Of a stretch of 6,591 bases of DNA, positions 1-6,296 are shown piece after piece. Within the stretch, counting starts at the first letter, position 1, and every line of letters starts with the position of its first letter. Under the pieces are notes generated by a model. That model saw nothing but the letters and a program-made list of their open reading frames with translations, was not told where the DNA came from and did no database searches. Made by a program: the position numbers and the translations under genes. Origin of the DNA: an uncultured Opitutaceae bacterium (GTDB lineage Bacteria; Verrucomicrobiota; Verrucomicrobiia; Opitutales; Opitutaceae). The DNA is taken from the NCBI GenBank assembly GCA_937902865.1, contig CALFNJ010000250.1:1-6591 (forward strand). The letters are read 5' to 3'.

Positions 1-975
1 CTGCCGCACCAGGCCGCTGGCGCGCGAGACGGCGCGCTGGATCTCGCGCACGTTCTTCGCCAGCACGGCGGCGTCGACGCGGTCGCCCTCGCACAGCCAC
101 GCGTAGCCGTTGATCACAGCGAGCATGTTGTTGAAATCGTGGGCGATGCCGCCCGCGAGCGTGCCGAGGCTCTCCATCTTCTGCGCCTGCCGCAGCTCGT
201 GCTCGAGCTTCTTGCGCTCGGTGATGTCCTCGCGGAGGCAGAGGAAATTGGTGATCTCGCCCGCCGGGCTGCGGAGGCAGGAAACCTTGAGCGATTCCCA
301 GACGACGCTGCCGTCCGGCCGCCGGGTGCTGATTTCCCCGCGCCATTCCCCGCCGGCGCGGATCGTCTGCCAGAACTGGCGGTACGATTCCTCGTCGGGA
401 TGGCCGTCGCGCAACACTTCGACGCGCTGGTCCATGAGGTCCTCGAGCGTGCGCCCGGTGACCTCGCTGAACTTGGAGTTCACGTACTGCGGATGTCCCT
501 CGGGATCGGTGATCACGATTGCCACGGGCGACTGCTCGACGGCGCGGGAAAGGCGGTAGAACTGTTCCTCGGCGAGATGCTGCCGGGTCGTGTCGCGGCC
601 GACGGCGCAAATCGCCATGAGTCGTCCGTCTTCGTCATGAAGCGCGGATTCCTCCCACGCGAACCACCGCACGCCCTGCGGCGTGCGCCATCGCTGCTGA
701 CGTGTGCCGCGATGCGGCGGTCGGGAGAGCTCGGCGGTGGAGGCCTGCAGCGCCGGCAGATCGTCGGCGTGGACGAGTTCGGCCAGCGGCACGCCGGCGA
801 ACATCGCGGGCGTGCGGCCGAATTTCCGGGCGAAGGAAAGATTGGCGGCGATGATGCGGCCCTCCGGATCGCGGCAGTAAGCCGGATCCGCGCTGGCGGC
901 CCAAGGGACGAGCCAGGCTTCCGGCGTCACCGGGCCGAGAACCGCGGCGCTGGAGTCATTGATCATGGCTTGCAT
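1..975 (-). CDS. PAS-PAS sensor histidine kinase, N-terminal part (cut by window start)
   Basis: This reading frame stays open to the window edge and shows 325 residues. I see two PAS sensory domains, at about residues 25-130 and 140-255. The second ends in the typical linker FLCLREDITERKKLE. It is followed by a HisKA dimerisation segment from about residue 258, with the H-box LAGGIAHDFNNMLAVINGY; His279 is the predicted phosphoacceptor. The HDFNN form of the H-box is known from PAS-rich hybrid kinases. The ATPase domain, and any receiver domain, lie outside the window. No signal peptide or membrane segment is visible, so a cytoplasmic sensor is likely. The ligand is unknown. The start is the ATG at 975-973; a second ATG three codons on (966-964) is equally possible, and an in-frame stop lies upstream at 1053-1051. 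No Shine-Dalgarno sequence precedes either start. The HDOD gene lies upstream on the same strand, separated by 229 bp containing a large inverted repeat, so co-transcription is uncertain. Confidence 0.93.
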   Translation of the reverse strand, partial: MQAMINDSSAAVLGPVTPEAWLVPWAASADPAYCRDPEGRIIAANLSFARKFGRTPAMFAGVPLAELVHADDLPALQASTAELSRPPHRGTRQQRWRTPQGVRWFAWEESALHDEDGRLMAICAVGRDTTRQHLAEEQFYRLSRAVEQSPVAIVITDPEGHPQYVNSKFSEVTGRTLEDLMDQRVEVLRDGHPDEESYRQFWQTIRAGGEWRGEISTRRPDGSVVWESLKVSCLRSPAGEITNFLCLREDITERKKLEHELRQAQKMESLGTLAGGIAHDFNNMLAVINGYAWLCEGDRVDAAVLAKNVREIQRAVSRASGLVRQ

Positions 976-1039
976 TGCCGAATATCGGCGCGCGGCGGAG
1001 CAACTTGAGCCGGGGAAAATAAATTCCGGGCAATTTGTC

Positions 1040-1196
1040 TTATCTGGAACTCAGGAAATCAGGAATCGGACTTCAGGCCTGTCTTAAGGTAGGGCGAACC
1101 GTCCCGGTGAGCCGCGGCTCGGCGGGGACGCCTCGCCCTACTTTTACTTCGGGTGCCTCTTTTGCTTCCGTTCCTGATTTCCTGAGTTCCAGATAA
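1040..1196. repeat. Nested inverted repeat: 26-bp perfect outer arms enclosing a separate palindrome
   Basis: The outer arms lie at 1040-1065 and 1171-1196 and are exact reverse complements over 26 bp; the left arm begins TTATCTGGAACTCAGG. Pairing continues imperfectly inward for about 5 bp (AGGAATCGGA against AGGAACGGA). The left arm has an internal short repeat, CTCAGGAA then ATCAGGAA. Between the arms is an independent palindrome at 1089-1141. No coding sequence lies inside and no transposase is adjacent. It fills most of the gap between the HDOD stop and the histidine kinase start. It could act as a transcript-end or RNA-stability structure, or be a non-autonomous dispersed element. No T-tract follows the stems in the direction of transcription, so a classical intrinsic terminator is not supported. 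Confidence 0.85.
1089..1141. repeat. REP-like GTAGGGCGA palindrome (53 bp)
   Basis: The element begins GTAGGGCGA (1089-1097) and ends with its reverse complement TCGCCCTAC (1133-1141). Inside, CGTCCC (1100-1105) pairs with GGGACG (1125-1130), and the centre is the perfect 12-bp palindrome GAGCCGCGGCTC (1109-1120). A few mismatches and one unpaired base interrupt the arms. The size and form resemble the dispersed REP-type palindromes that I associate with Opitutaceae-like genomes. That family assignment is from memory, and genome-wide copy number cannot be seen here. Confidence 0.75.
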
Positions 1197-1204
1197 TAAA
1201 TTAC

Positions 1205-2137
1205 TCAGAGCAGCTTTTGCATCAGCGCCGGCAGGCGCTGGAGGGCGTTGGCGAGGGCGGCGCGGGCGACGGATGACTCGGCGTCATCGATGCCGTAGAG
1301 GATGCGCCAGCCATCGAGCTGCGTCCACGCGTCGGCCGCGATCGGGTCGATGCGTTCGAAGCCGCCCGTGATGCCGGTGTGGCGCACGAGGTAGTCGGCC
1401 ACCTGCACGGCGGCGGCGAACAGCTGATGATTCGGCGCGCTCGCGGGCTCGTTGTGATGGCGGACGGCGAAGACGATCTCCTCCGACAGATTGTGCTGCG
1501 TGAGATAGTAGGCGCCGATCTGGCCGTGGTCCCAGCCGATCAGGGAGCGCTCGCGGGCGCAGACCTCGGCCGGATCGCGGGCGGGTGTCTCCATCAGGAT
1601 CTTCAGCTCCTGGGGAAAAGCGTAGGCCATGACGACCTTGCCGACGTTGTGCAGCAGCCCGACGAGATAATCGGTGTCGTCGTCCACAAACAGGCAGGTC
1701 GAGGCGAGGATCTCACGCGTCAGGATCGCCGTGGCGATGCTGTGGCTCCAGAGCTCGCGCCAGGGCAGGTTGGCGATGCCCTTCGACTGGAGCTGCTCGA
1801 GCTCCTCGAGCACCGGCGTGGCGAGCGACAGTTCGCGGATCTGGCGCAGCCCGAGGAAAAACACGGCCTCCTCGATGTTGTTCACCCGCGTGGAGAGCCC
1901 GAAATAGACCGAATTGACGATGCGGAGCAGCCGCGCGGACAACGACGAGTCGCGCCGGATGATCTCCGCGATCTGGGAATTCAGGCTCTGCTCGGAATGG
2001 AGCAGGCTGCTGAGCGCGCGGTTGATGCTTTGGAGCGAGGCGAGCTTGGGGCATGCTTCGATCCGCTGATGGAGTTCCTCCAGCGTGTACGGCGCGCTCG
2101 GCGCGACGACGGGCGGAGGAAGAAGGTCGGAAGGCAT
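1205..2137 (-). CDS. HDOD-domain signalling protein (310 aa)
   Basis: This is a stand-alone HDOD protein. The domain covers about residues 25-230: the N-terminal part includes RRDSSLSARLLRIVNSVYFG, and the HD-like core follows with WSHS (130-133), LLHNVGK (161-167), WDHGQIGAYY (202-211) and VRHHNEP (225-231). In a true HD hydrolase the core would read LLHDxGK; here Asn replaces the metal-binding Asp. That fits the known view of HDOD as a non-hydrolytic regulatory relative of HD-GYP, often working downstream of two-component or second-messenger systems. I chose the ATG at 2137-2135 because the protein-like sequence begins there (MPSDLLPPP). The frame is open for 96 more codons upstream to 2425, but that extension reads through a palindromic repeat and is rich in Arg, Thr, Ser and Pro without domain character. 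No Shine-Dalgarno sequence is seen. There is no second output domain, so its partner is unknown; the nearby histidine kinase on the same strand is a candidate by position only. Confidence 0.93.
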   Translation of the reverse strand: MPSDLLPPPVVAPSAPYTLEELHQRIEACPKLASLQSINRALSSLLHSEQSLNSQIAEIIRRDSSLSARLLRIVNSVYFGLSTRVNNIEEAVFFLGLRQIRELSLATPVLEELEQLQSKGIANLPWRELWSHSIATAILTREILASTCLFVDDDTDYLVGLLHNVGKVVMAYAFPQELKILMETPARDPAEVCARERSLIGWDHGQIGAYYLTQHNLSEEIVFAVRHHNEPASAPNHQLFAAAVQVADYLVRHTGITGGFERIDPIAADAWTQLDGWRILYGIDDAESSVARAALANALQRLPALMQKLL

Positions 2138-2495
2138 GGATGGAAAAGGAGAGGACGCGACTCCGCAGGGGAAGGGGGAGGCGTTGCTCAAAACTATCGG
2201 ACGCAAAGGCCGTTCACTTGAGCATAAATCCTTCGATCCGATTTCGCACAGAGAACGCGGAGGACACAGAGAATTTCCGGGATCCGATCTCTGCGTCCTC
2301 CGCGTTCTCTGTGTGAAATCGGATCGTTTTTCCGTCCGACCGGTAATCCAAACTCCAAAATCAAAATTCCTCGAAAAAGAAAGAGAGCGACTTGTGGAGT
2401 TCTCGGCGAAATTAGGGGAAATCACCCGAATTTGCTAAAGGCCCGGGCTGCCACGCCGAAGTTCAAGATGACCTTTCACACTTTCCAGACTCAGC
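2138..2495. promoter_or_regulatory. Divergent intergenic region between HDOD and the glycosyltransferase array
   Basis: This 358-bp stretch separates two divergent starts, so it should contain promoters for both. It holds a 93-bp palindrome (2234-2326). Between that and the plus-strand gene is a markedly A-rich segment (about 2345-2390) in an otherwise GC-rich window, a plausible place for the array promoter. I could not identify a -35/-10 pair with reasonable match and spacing on either strand, nor a Shine-Dalgarno sequence before 2496. The 97 bp on the HDOD side (2138-2233) shows nothing I can name. Short open frames crossing this region are products of the repeat and of low stop density. 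Confidence 0.45.
2234..2326. repeat. Large palindrome with 9-nt periodic arms
   Basis: The left arm (2234-2272) and right arm (2288-2326) are reverse complements over 39 positions with two mismatches, around a 15-nt loop. Each arm starts CGATCCGATTTC when read inward. Inside the left arm a 9-nt unit is repeated three times: CACAGAGAA (2247-2255), CGCGGAGGA (2256-2264), CACAGAGAA (2265-2273); the right arm has the matching series. Transcribed from either side it would form a very stable hairpin. It lies between two divergent genes, not behind one, so a role as a simple gene-end terminator is unlikely. It looks like a dispersed palindromic element; other copies cannot be checked here. Confidence 0.88.
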
Positions 2496-4388
2496 GTGCA
2501 GCCCGCCAAACTTCAGCAACTTCTGCAGGCGGCGGCCGCCCACCTCCAGGCGGGCCGGTCCGCCGCCGCCGCCGCTTTCTGCGCGGAGGCGCGCGCTGCC
2601 GCGCCCCGCGAGTTCGCGGTGCTGCATCTTTCCGGACTCGTGGCGCTGAAAAGCGGAAGGGCGGGCGAGGCGGCGGATTTCCTCGGCGCCGCCCGGCGGC
2701 TGCAGCCGAAGGCCGCGAGCACGCTGATGTGTCTCGGTCTGGCGTGGAATGCCCTCGGCCGTCAGGCGGAGGCCGAGGCGCTGCTGCGCGAGGCCGCGCG
2801 GATTTCCCCGGCGTCGCACGATATCCAGGCGAACCTTGCGGCCGTCTTGGTCACGCGGAATCAGTTGGAGGAGGCGATTGCCTGTTTCCGTCGCGCGGTG
2901 GCGCTGAAGCCTGAGTACGCCGCCGGCTGGACCGGTCTGGGCTCCGCGCTGCTGCTCGCCGGCCGTGCCGGGGAAGCGATCGGGCCGCACACCCGCGCGC
3001 TCGAGCTCGATCCGAAGCATCCCAAGGCCCGCTTCAGCCGGGCGCAGGCGCATCTCGCCTGTCATCGCGTGGCCGAGGCGCTGATGGATTTTGACGCGCA
3101 GCTCGCCTTCGATCCCGACCACCACGACGCACGCAGCCACCGGCTCTTTCTCCTCAACTACCTCGACACCGAGTCGCGTGCCGCGCTGTTCGCCGAGCAC
3201 CGCGCCTACGGCCGGGCGGTCGAGCGATCGAGGCAGTATGCGAACGCCCGCTTCCTCCCGGCGACCGAGCCCGACCGGCGCCTGCGCGTGGCCTTTCTCT
3301 CGCCCGACCTGCGCCAGCATTCGATCGTCTATTTCCTCGAGCCGCTCCTGCGTCATCTGAACCGGGCTGAATTCGAGCTCTGGCTTTATCACGATCACTA
3401 TTGCGTCGATGCCACGAGCGAGCGCCTGCGCGACCTGGCCGTCGGCTGGCGAAACTTCGTCGGTCAATCGGCCGATGCGGTCGAGGCGGCGATCCGCGCG
3501 GATGCCCCGGATATTCTCATCGATCTCGCCGGACACACGGGGATGAACCGCCTGGCGCTCTTCGCGCGCCGGCTCGCGCCCCTGCAGATCACCTATCTCG
3601 GCTATCCCAACACCACCGGACTGGCCGAGATGGATTGCCGCTTCAGTGACGCCGTCGCGGATCCCGAGGTGGCGGCCGAGCTCTGGCACACGGAGGAGAT
3701 CGTCCGTTTCGCGCCGACCGCCTGGACCTACCAGCCGCCCGCTGATCTGCCCGCGCTGCCACCGCTGCCGTGCGCGGACGGCGGGCCGGTGACGTTCGGC
3801 TCCTTCAACGCCCTTTCCAAGGTCACCAGCACCACGCTGATGCTCTGGCGCGACGTACTCGCGGCGGTGCCGGACTCACGGCTGCTGCTGAAAAGCTTCG
3901 GGCTCGACGCGGCGGCGTGTTTGTCCCGCCTGGCCGCACATGGGATCGCACCGGAGCGGGTCACGCTGCTGCCGCCCACGCGCACGGTGGCGGACCACCT
4001 CGCCTGCTACGCCCAGATGGACGTCGCGCTCGATCCGTTTCCTTACGGTGGAACGACCACCACCTGCGAAGCGCTCTGGATGGGACGACCGGTGATCACG
4101 CTGTGCGGCGATCGTCACGCCAGCCGCGTCGGCGCGAGCCTGCTCACGGCCATCGGTCATCCCGAATGGATTGCCGCCGAAACCTCCGATTATCCGCGTC
4201 TCGCGGCGGATCTGGTCCGTGATCGCGTGCGCCTCGCGGAAATCTCGCGCTCCCTGCGCGCGCGGGCGGAGTCCTCGCCGCTCGGCGACCACGCCGGCCA
4301 GGGCGCGCGTTTTGGAGAAGCGCTGCGCGCCTGCTGGCAGAAACGCTGTGCACCCGCGGCGGCCGCTCCGGCCGCGATGGCGGTCTGA
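2496..4388 (+). CDS. TPR-GT41 (OGT/SPINDLY-like) protein glycosyltransferase, array copy 1
   Basis: The 630-residue product has six TPR units of exactly 34 residues (4-207), each ending in Pro at 37, 71, 105, 139, 173 and 207. A GT41 domain follows from about residue 263. Landmarks are LRVAFLSPDLRQHS with His275, DILIDLAGHTGMNRL with His347, ITYLGYPNTTGL, FGSFNALSK with Lys442, SRLLLKS, and DPFPYGGTTTTCEALWMG at about 513-530. By eye, His275 and Lys442 correspond to human OGT His498 and Lys842, so the enzyme looks active. Family members transfer sugars from nucleotide donors, usually to Ser or Thr, with the TPRs binding the acceptor; donor and acceptor here are unknown. No signal peptide is seen, so it is probably cytoplasmic. 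The start is GTG: an in-frame stop lies upstream at 2469-2471 with no ATG or GTG between, and this start aligns with those of copies 2 and 3. Against copy 2 it lacks about four residues near 470-490 and has Gly-Gly before TTTT where copy 2 has His-Gly. Confidence 0.95.
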   Translation: MQPAKLQQLLQAAAAHLQAGRSAAAAAFCAEARAAAPREFAVLHLSGLVALKSGRAGEAADFLGAARRLQPKAASTLMCLGLAWNALGRQAEAEALLREAARISPASHDIQANLAAVLVTRNQLEEAIACFRRAVALKPEYAAGWTGLGSALLLAGRAGEAIGPHTRALELDPKHPKARFSRAQAHLACHRVAEALMDFDAQLAFDPDHHDARSHRLFLLNYLDTESRAALFAEHRAYGRAVERSRQYANARFLPATEPDRRLRVAFLSPDLRQHSIVYFLEPLLRHLNRAEFELWLYHDHYCVDATSERLRDLAVGWRNFVGQSADAVEAAIRADAPDILIDLAGHTGMNRLALFARRLAPLQITYLGYPNTTGLAEMDCRFSDAVADPEVAAELWHTEEIVRFAPTAWTYQPPADLPALPPLPCADGGPVTFGSFNALSKVTSTTLMLWRDVLAAVPDSRLLLKSFGLDAAACLSRLAAHGIAPERVTLLPPTRTVADHLACYAQMDVALDPFPYGGTTTTCEALWMGRPVITLCGDRHASRVGASLLTAIGHPEWIAAETSDYPRLAADLVRDRVRLAEISRSLRARAESSPLGDHAGQGARFGEALRACWQKRCAPAAAAPAAMAV

Positions 4389-4399
4389 GATTTTTTCCG

Positions 4400-6292
4400 A
4401 TGTCGCCCCAGAAACTACAGACATTGTTGCGCGAGGCGGTGGCACACCACCGCGCGGGGCGGCTGGCCGAGGCGGAAGAGATCTACCGGCAGGCGCGCGC
4501 CGCGGCGCCGAAGCAGTTTGAAGTGCTGCATCTTTCCGGCCTCGCGGCCTATCAGCAGGGCCGCCTCGAGGACGCGATCGAGTGGCTGACCCACGCGCAT
4601 CGCCTGGACCGCAGCTCCGCCGTCTGCGCGATGCGGCTCGCGCTCGCACAGCTGGCCTCCGGTCGCGTCGCGGAGGCGGAGGAGCTCCTGCGCAAGACGG
4701 TCGCCCGCAAACCCGACTTTCACGAGGGCTGGGACAATCTCGCCTACTGCCTGAAGACGCAGGACCGCCTGGCGGAGGCGGTCGCGTGCCATGAGAAGGC
4801 CGTGGCGCTCAAGCCCGGGCACGCGGTCGGCTGGTTCAATTTCGGGCTGACCCTCAGCCTGCTCGGCCGTGAGGCGGAGGCGCTGGCTTGCCACGAACGC
4901 GCGCTGGCGGCGGATCCGAACTACGCGATGGCGCGCTATGGCCGCGCGCAGGCGCTGCATCAGGCGCATCGCCTCGAGGAAGCGGTGGCGGACTATGGCC
5001 GGTTTCTGGAGCTCAAGCCCGATCACCACGAGGCGCGGAGCTATCGGCTGTTCGCGCTGCACAATCTCGACGACGTCTCGCCGGAGCAGCTGTTCGCGGA
5101 GCATGTCGCCTATGGTCGCGCGGTGGCGGCGAGCACGCCGGCTGCGGCGTTCATGCCGACTGCGACGCGCGATCCGGCGCGCCGGCTGCGCGTGGCGGTG
5201 CTGTCGCCCGACCTGCGGGCGCATTCCTGCGCCTATTTCCTCGAGCCGCTGCTGCATCACCTCGATCGCGAAAGCTTCGAGCTCTACCTGTACCACGATC
5301 ATTTCCGCGAGGACGCGGTTTCGCAGCGGTTGAAGCCGCACGCGGCCGTCTGGCGGAACGTGATCCGCCAGCCTGGCCCGGCGCTGGAGAAAATCATCCG
5401 GGTCGATGCGCCCGACATCCTCATCGACCTCGCGGGTCACACGGGCATGACCAACCGCCTGCCGCTGTTCGCGCGGCGCCTGGCGCCCGTGCAGATCACG
5501 TACCTCGGCTATCCCAACACCACCGGACTGGCCGCGATGGACTATCGCTTCACCGATGAGCTCGCGGATCCTGTCGGCATCGCCGATCGCCTGGCGACGG
5601 AGACGCTGGTGCGCTTTGCGCCGACCGCCTGGACCTATCAGCCGCCGGCGGAGGCGCCGGAGCCGGGTGAGCCGCCGTGCGCGAGGCGCGGCAGCGTGAC
5701 GTTCGGCTGCTTCAACAATCTCGCCAAGATCAGCGACGCGACGATCGCCCTCTGGGCCCGCGTGCTCGCTGCCGTGCCGGATTCACGTCTCCTGCTCAAA
5801 GGTCGCGGACTGGGCGACGAAGCCGTGCGTGCCCGCTACCTCGCGCGTTTCGCGCGGCTCGGCCTGCCGGCGGCGCGGGTCGAATGGCTGGAGCGCACCG
5901 CGGGCACCGCGGAGCACCTCGCACTTTACGGACGCGTGGACGTGGCGCTCGATACGTTCCGTTATCACGGCACGACGACGACCTGCGAGGCGCTCTGGAT
6001 GGGCGTGCCGGTCGTGACCCTGGCCGGCGACAGCCACATGGCTCGCGTCGGCGTGAGTCTGCTCAACGCCGCCGGCCATCCCGACTGGATCGCGCGTGAC
6101 GCCGACGACTACGTCCGGATCGCCTCCAACCTGGCCGCGGATCCCGCGCAGCTCGCCCTCACGCGGCGGACCCTGCGCACCGCGCTGAAACAATCGCCCC
6201 TGCTGGATCATGCCGGCCAGGCCGCGCGCTTCGGCGCCGCCCTGCGCTCGTGCTGGGCTGCCTGGTGCGCCCGAACCGCGGCCGCCGCCTGA
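4400..6292 (+). CDS. TPR-GT41 (OGT/SPINDLY-like) protein glycosyltransferase, array copy 2
   Basis: The product is also 630 residues and aligns with copy 1 without a gap over about the first 350 residues. Six 34-residue TPR units occupy 4-207, with the closing Pro kept at 37, 105, 139, 173 and 207 and replaced by Arg at 71. The GT41 domain shows LRVAVLSPDLRAHS with His275, DILIDLAGHTGMTNRL with His347, ITYLGYPNTTGL, FGCFNNLAK with Lys443, and DTFRYHGTTTTCEALWMG at about 518-535. These are the features expected of an active family member; the sugar donor and target are not known. It has one extra Thr after LAGHTGM compared with copy 1, and a fuller helix before the GLPAARV segment. The ATG lies 11 bp after the copy 1 stop; the gap is GATTTTTTCCG, with no Shine-Dalgarno sequence, so translation probably depends on coupling or another route. 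Both copies end in a CWxxxC motif (residues 618-623 here) followed by an Ala-rich tail. Confidence 0.95.
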   Translation: MSPQKLQTLLREAVAHHRAGRLAEAEEIYRQARAAAPKQFEVLHLSGLAAYQQGRLEDAIEWLTHAHRLDRSSAVCAMRLALAQLASGRVAEAEELLRKTVARKPDFHEGWDNLAYCLKTQDRLAEAVACHEKAVALKPGHAVGWFNFGLTLSLLGREAEALACHERALAADPNYAMARYGRAQALHQAHRLEEAVADYGRFLELKPDHHEARSYRLFALHNLDDVSPEQLFAEHVAYGRAVAASTPAAAFMPTATRDPARRLRVAVLSPDLRAHSCAYFLEPLLHHLDRESFELYLYHDHFREDAVSQRLKPHAAVWRNVIRQPGPALEKIIRVDAPDILIDLAGHTGMTNRLPLFARRLAPVQITYLGYPNTTGLAAMDYRFTDELADPVGIADRLATETLVRFAPTAWTYQPPAEAPEPGEPPCARRGSVTFGCFNNLAKISDATIALWARVLAAVPDSRLLLKGRGLGDEAVRARYLARFARLGLPAARVEWLERTAGTAEHLALYGRVDVALDTFRYHGTTTTCEALWMGVPVVTLAGDSHMARVGVSLLNAAGHPDWIARDADDYVRIASNLAADPAQLALTRRTLRTALKQSPLLDHAGQAARFGAALRSCWAAWCARTAAAA

Positions 6293-6296
6293 CGTC

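Noticed and set aside
139..1008. Long plus-strand open frame over the histidine kinase.
   Set aside because: It is antisense to a frame with clear PAS and H-box motifs, and its translation shows only the Arg, Gly and Ala bias of a GC-rich shadow.
1040..1196. Insertion sequence or MITE with terminal inverted repeats.
   Set aside because: I found no clear target-site duplication next to the outer arms and no transposase, so I report only an inverted repeat.
1379..2221. 280-codon plus-strand open frame opposite the HDOD gene.
   Set aside because: The minus strand encodes a recognisable HDOD domain; the opposing frame has no domain character.
2247..2273. Short direct repeats that might be the start of a CRISPR array.
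   Set aside because: The units are 9 nt, contiguous and without spacers, so this is not CRISPR.
2390..2420. TTGTGG as a -35 box for the GT41 array.
   Set aside because: No -10-like hexamer lies 16-18 nt downstream; the sequence there is GGGGAA.
2432..2914. Plus-strand frame starting at an ATG upstream of GT41 copy 1.
   Set aside because: It is in another frame, turns into Arg-, Gly- and Pro-rich sequence, and overlaps the TPR coding region. The GTG at 2496 fits the paralogues.
2463..3689. 408-codon minus-strand open frame opposite GT41 copy 1.
   Set aside because: It is a low-stop-density shadow of a well-supported gene, and a similar shadow occurs opposite copy 2 (4415-5440), as expected for paralogues.
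4359..4396. Possible intrinsic terminator at the end of GT41 copy 1: a 7-bp GC stem (GCGGCCG/CGGCCGC) and a later run of six T.
   Set aside because: The stem lies within the coding sequence and the T run begins 15 nt after it, not directly behind. The next gene starts at once, so read-through is more likely.
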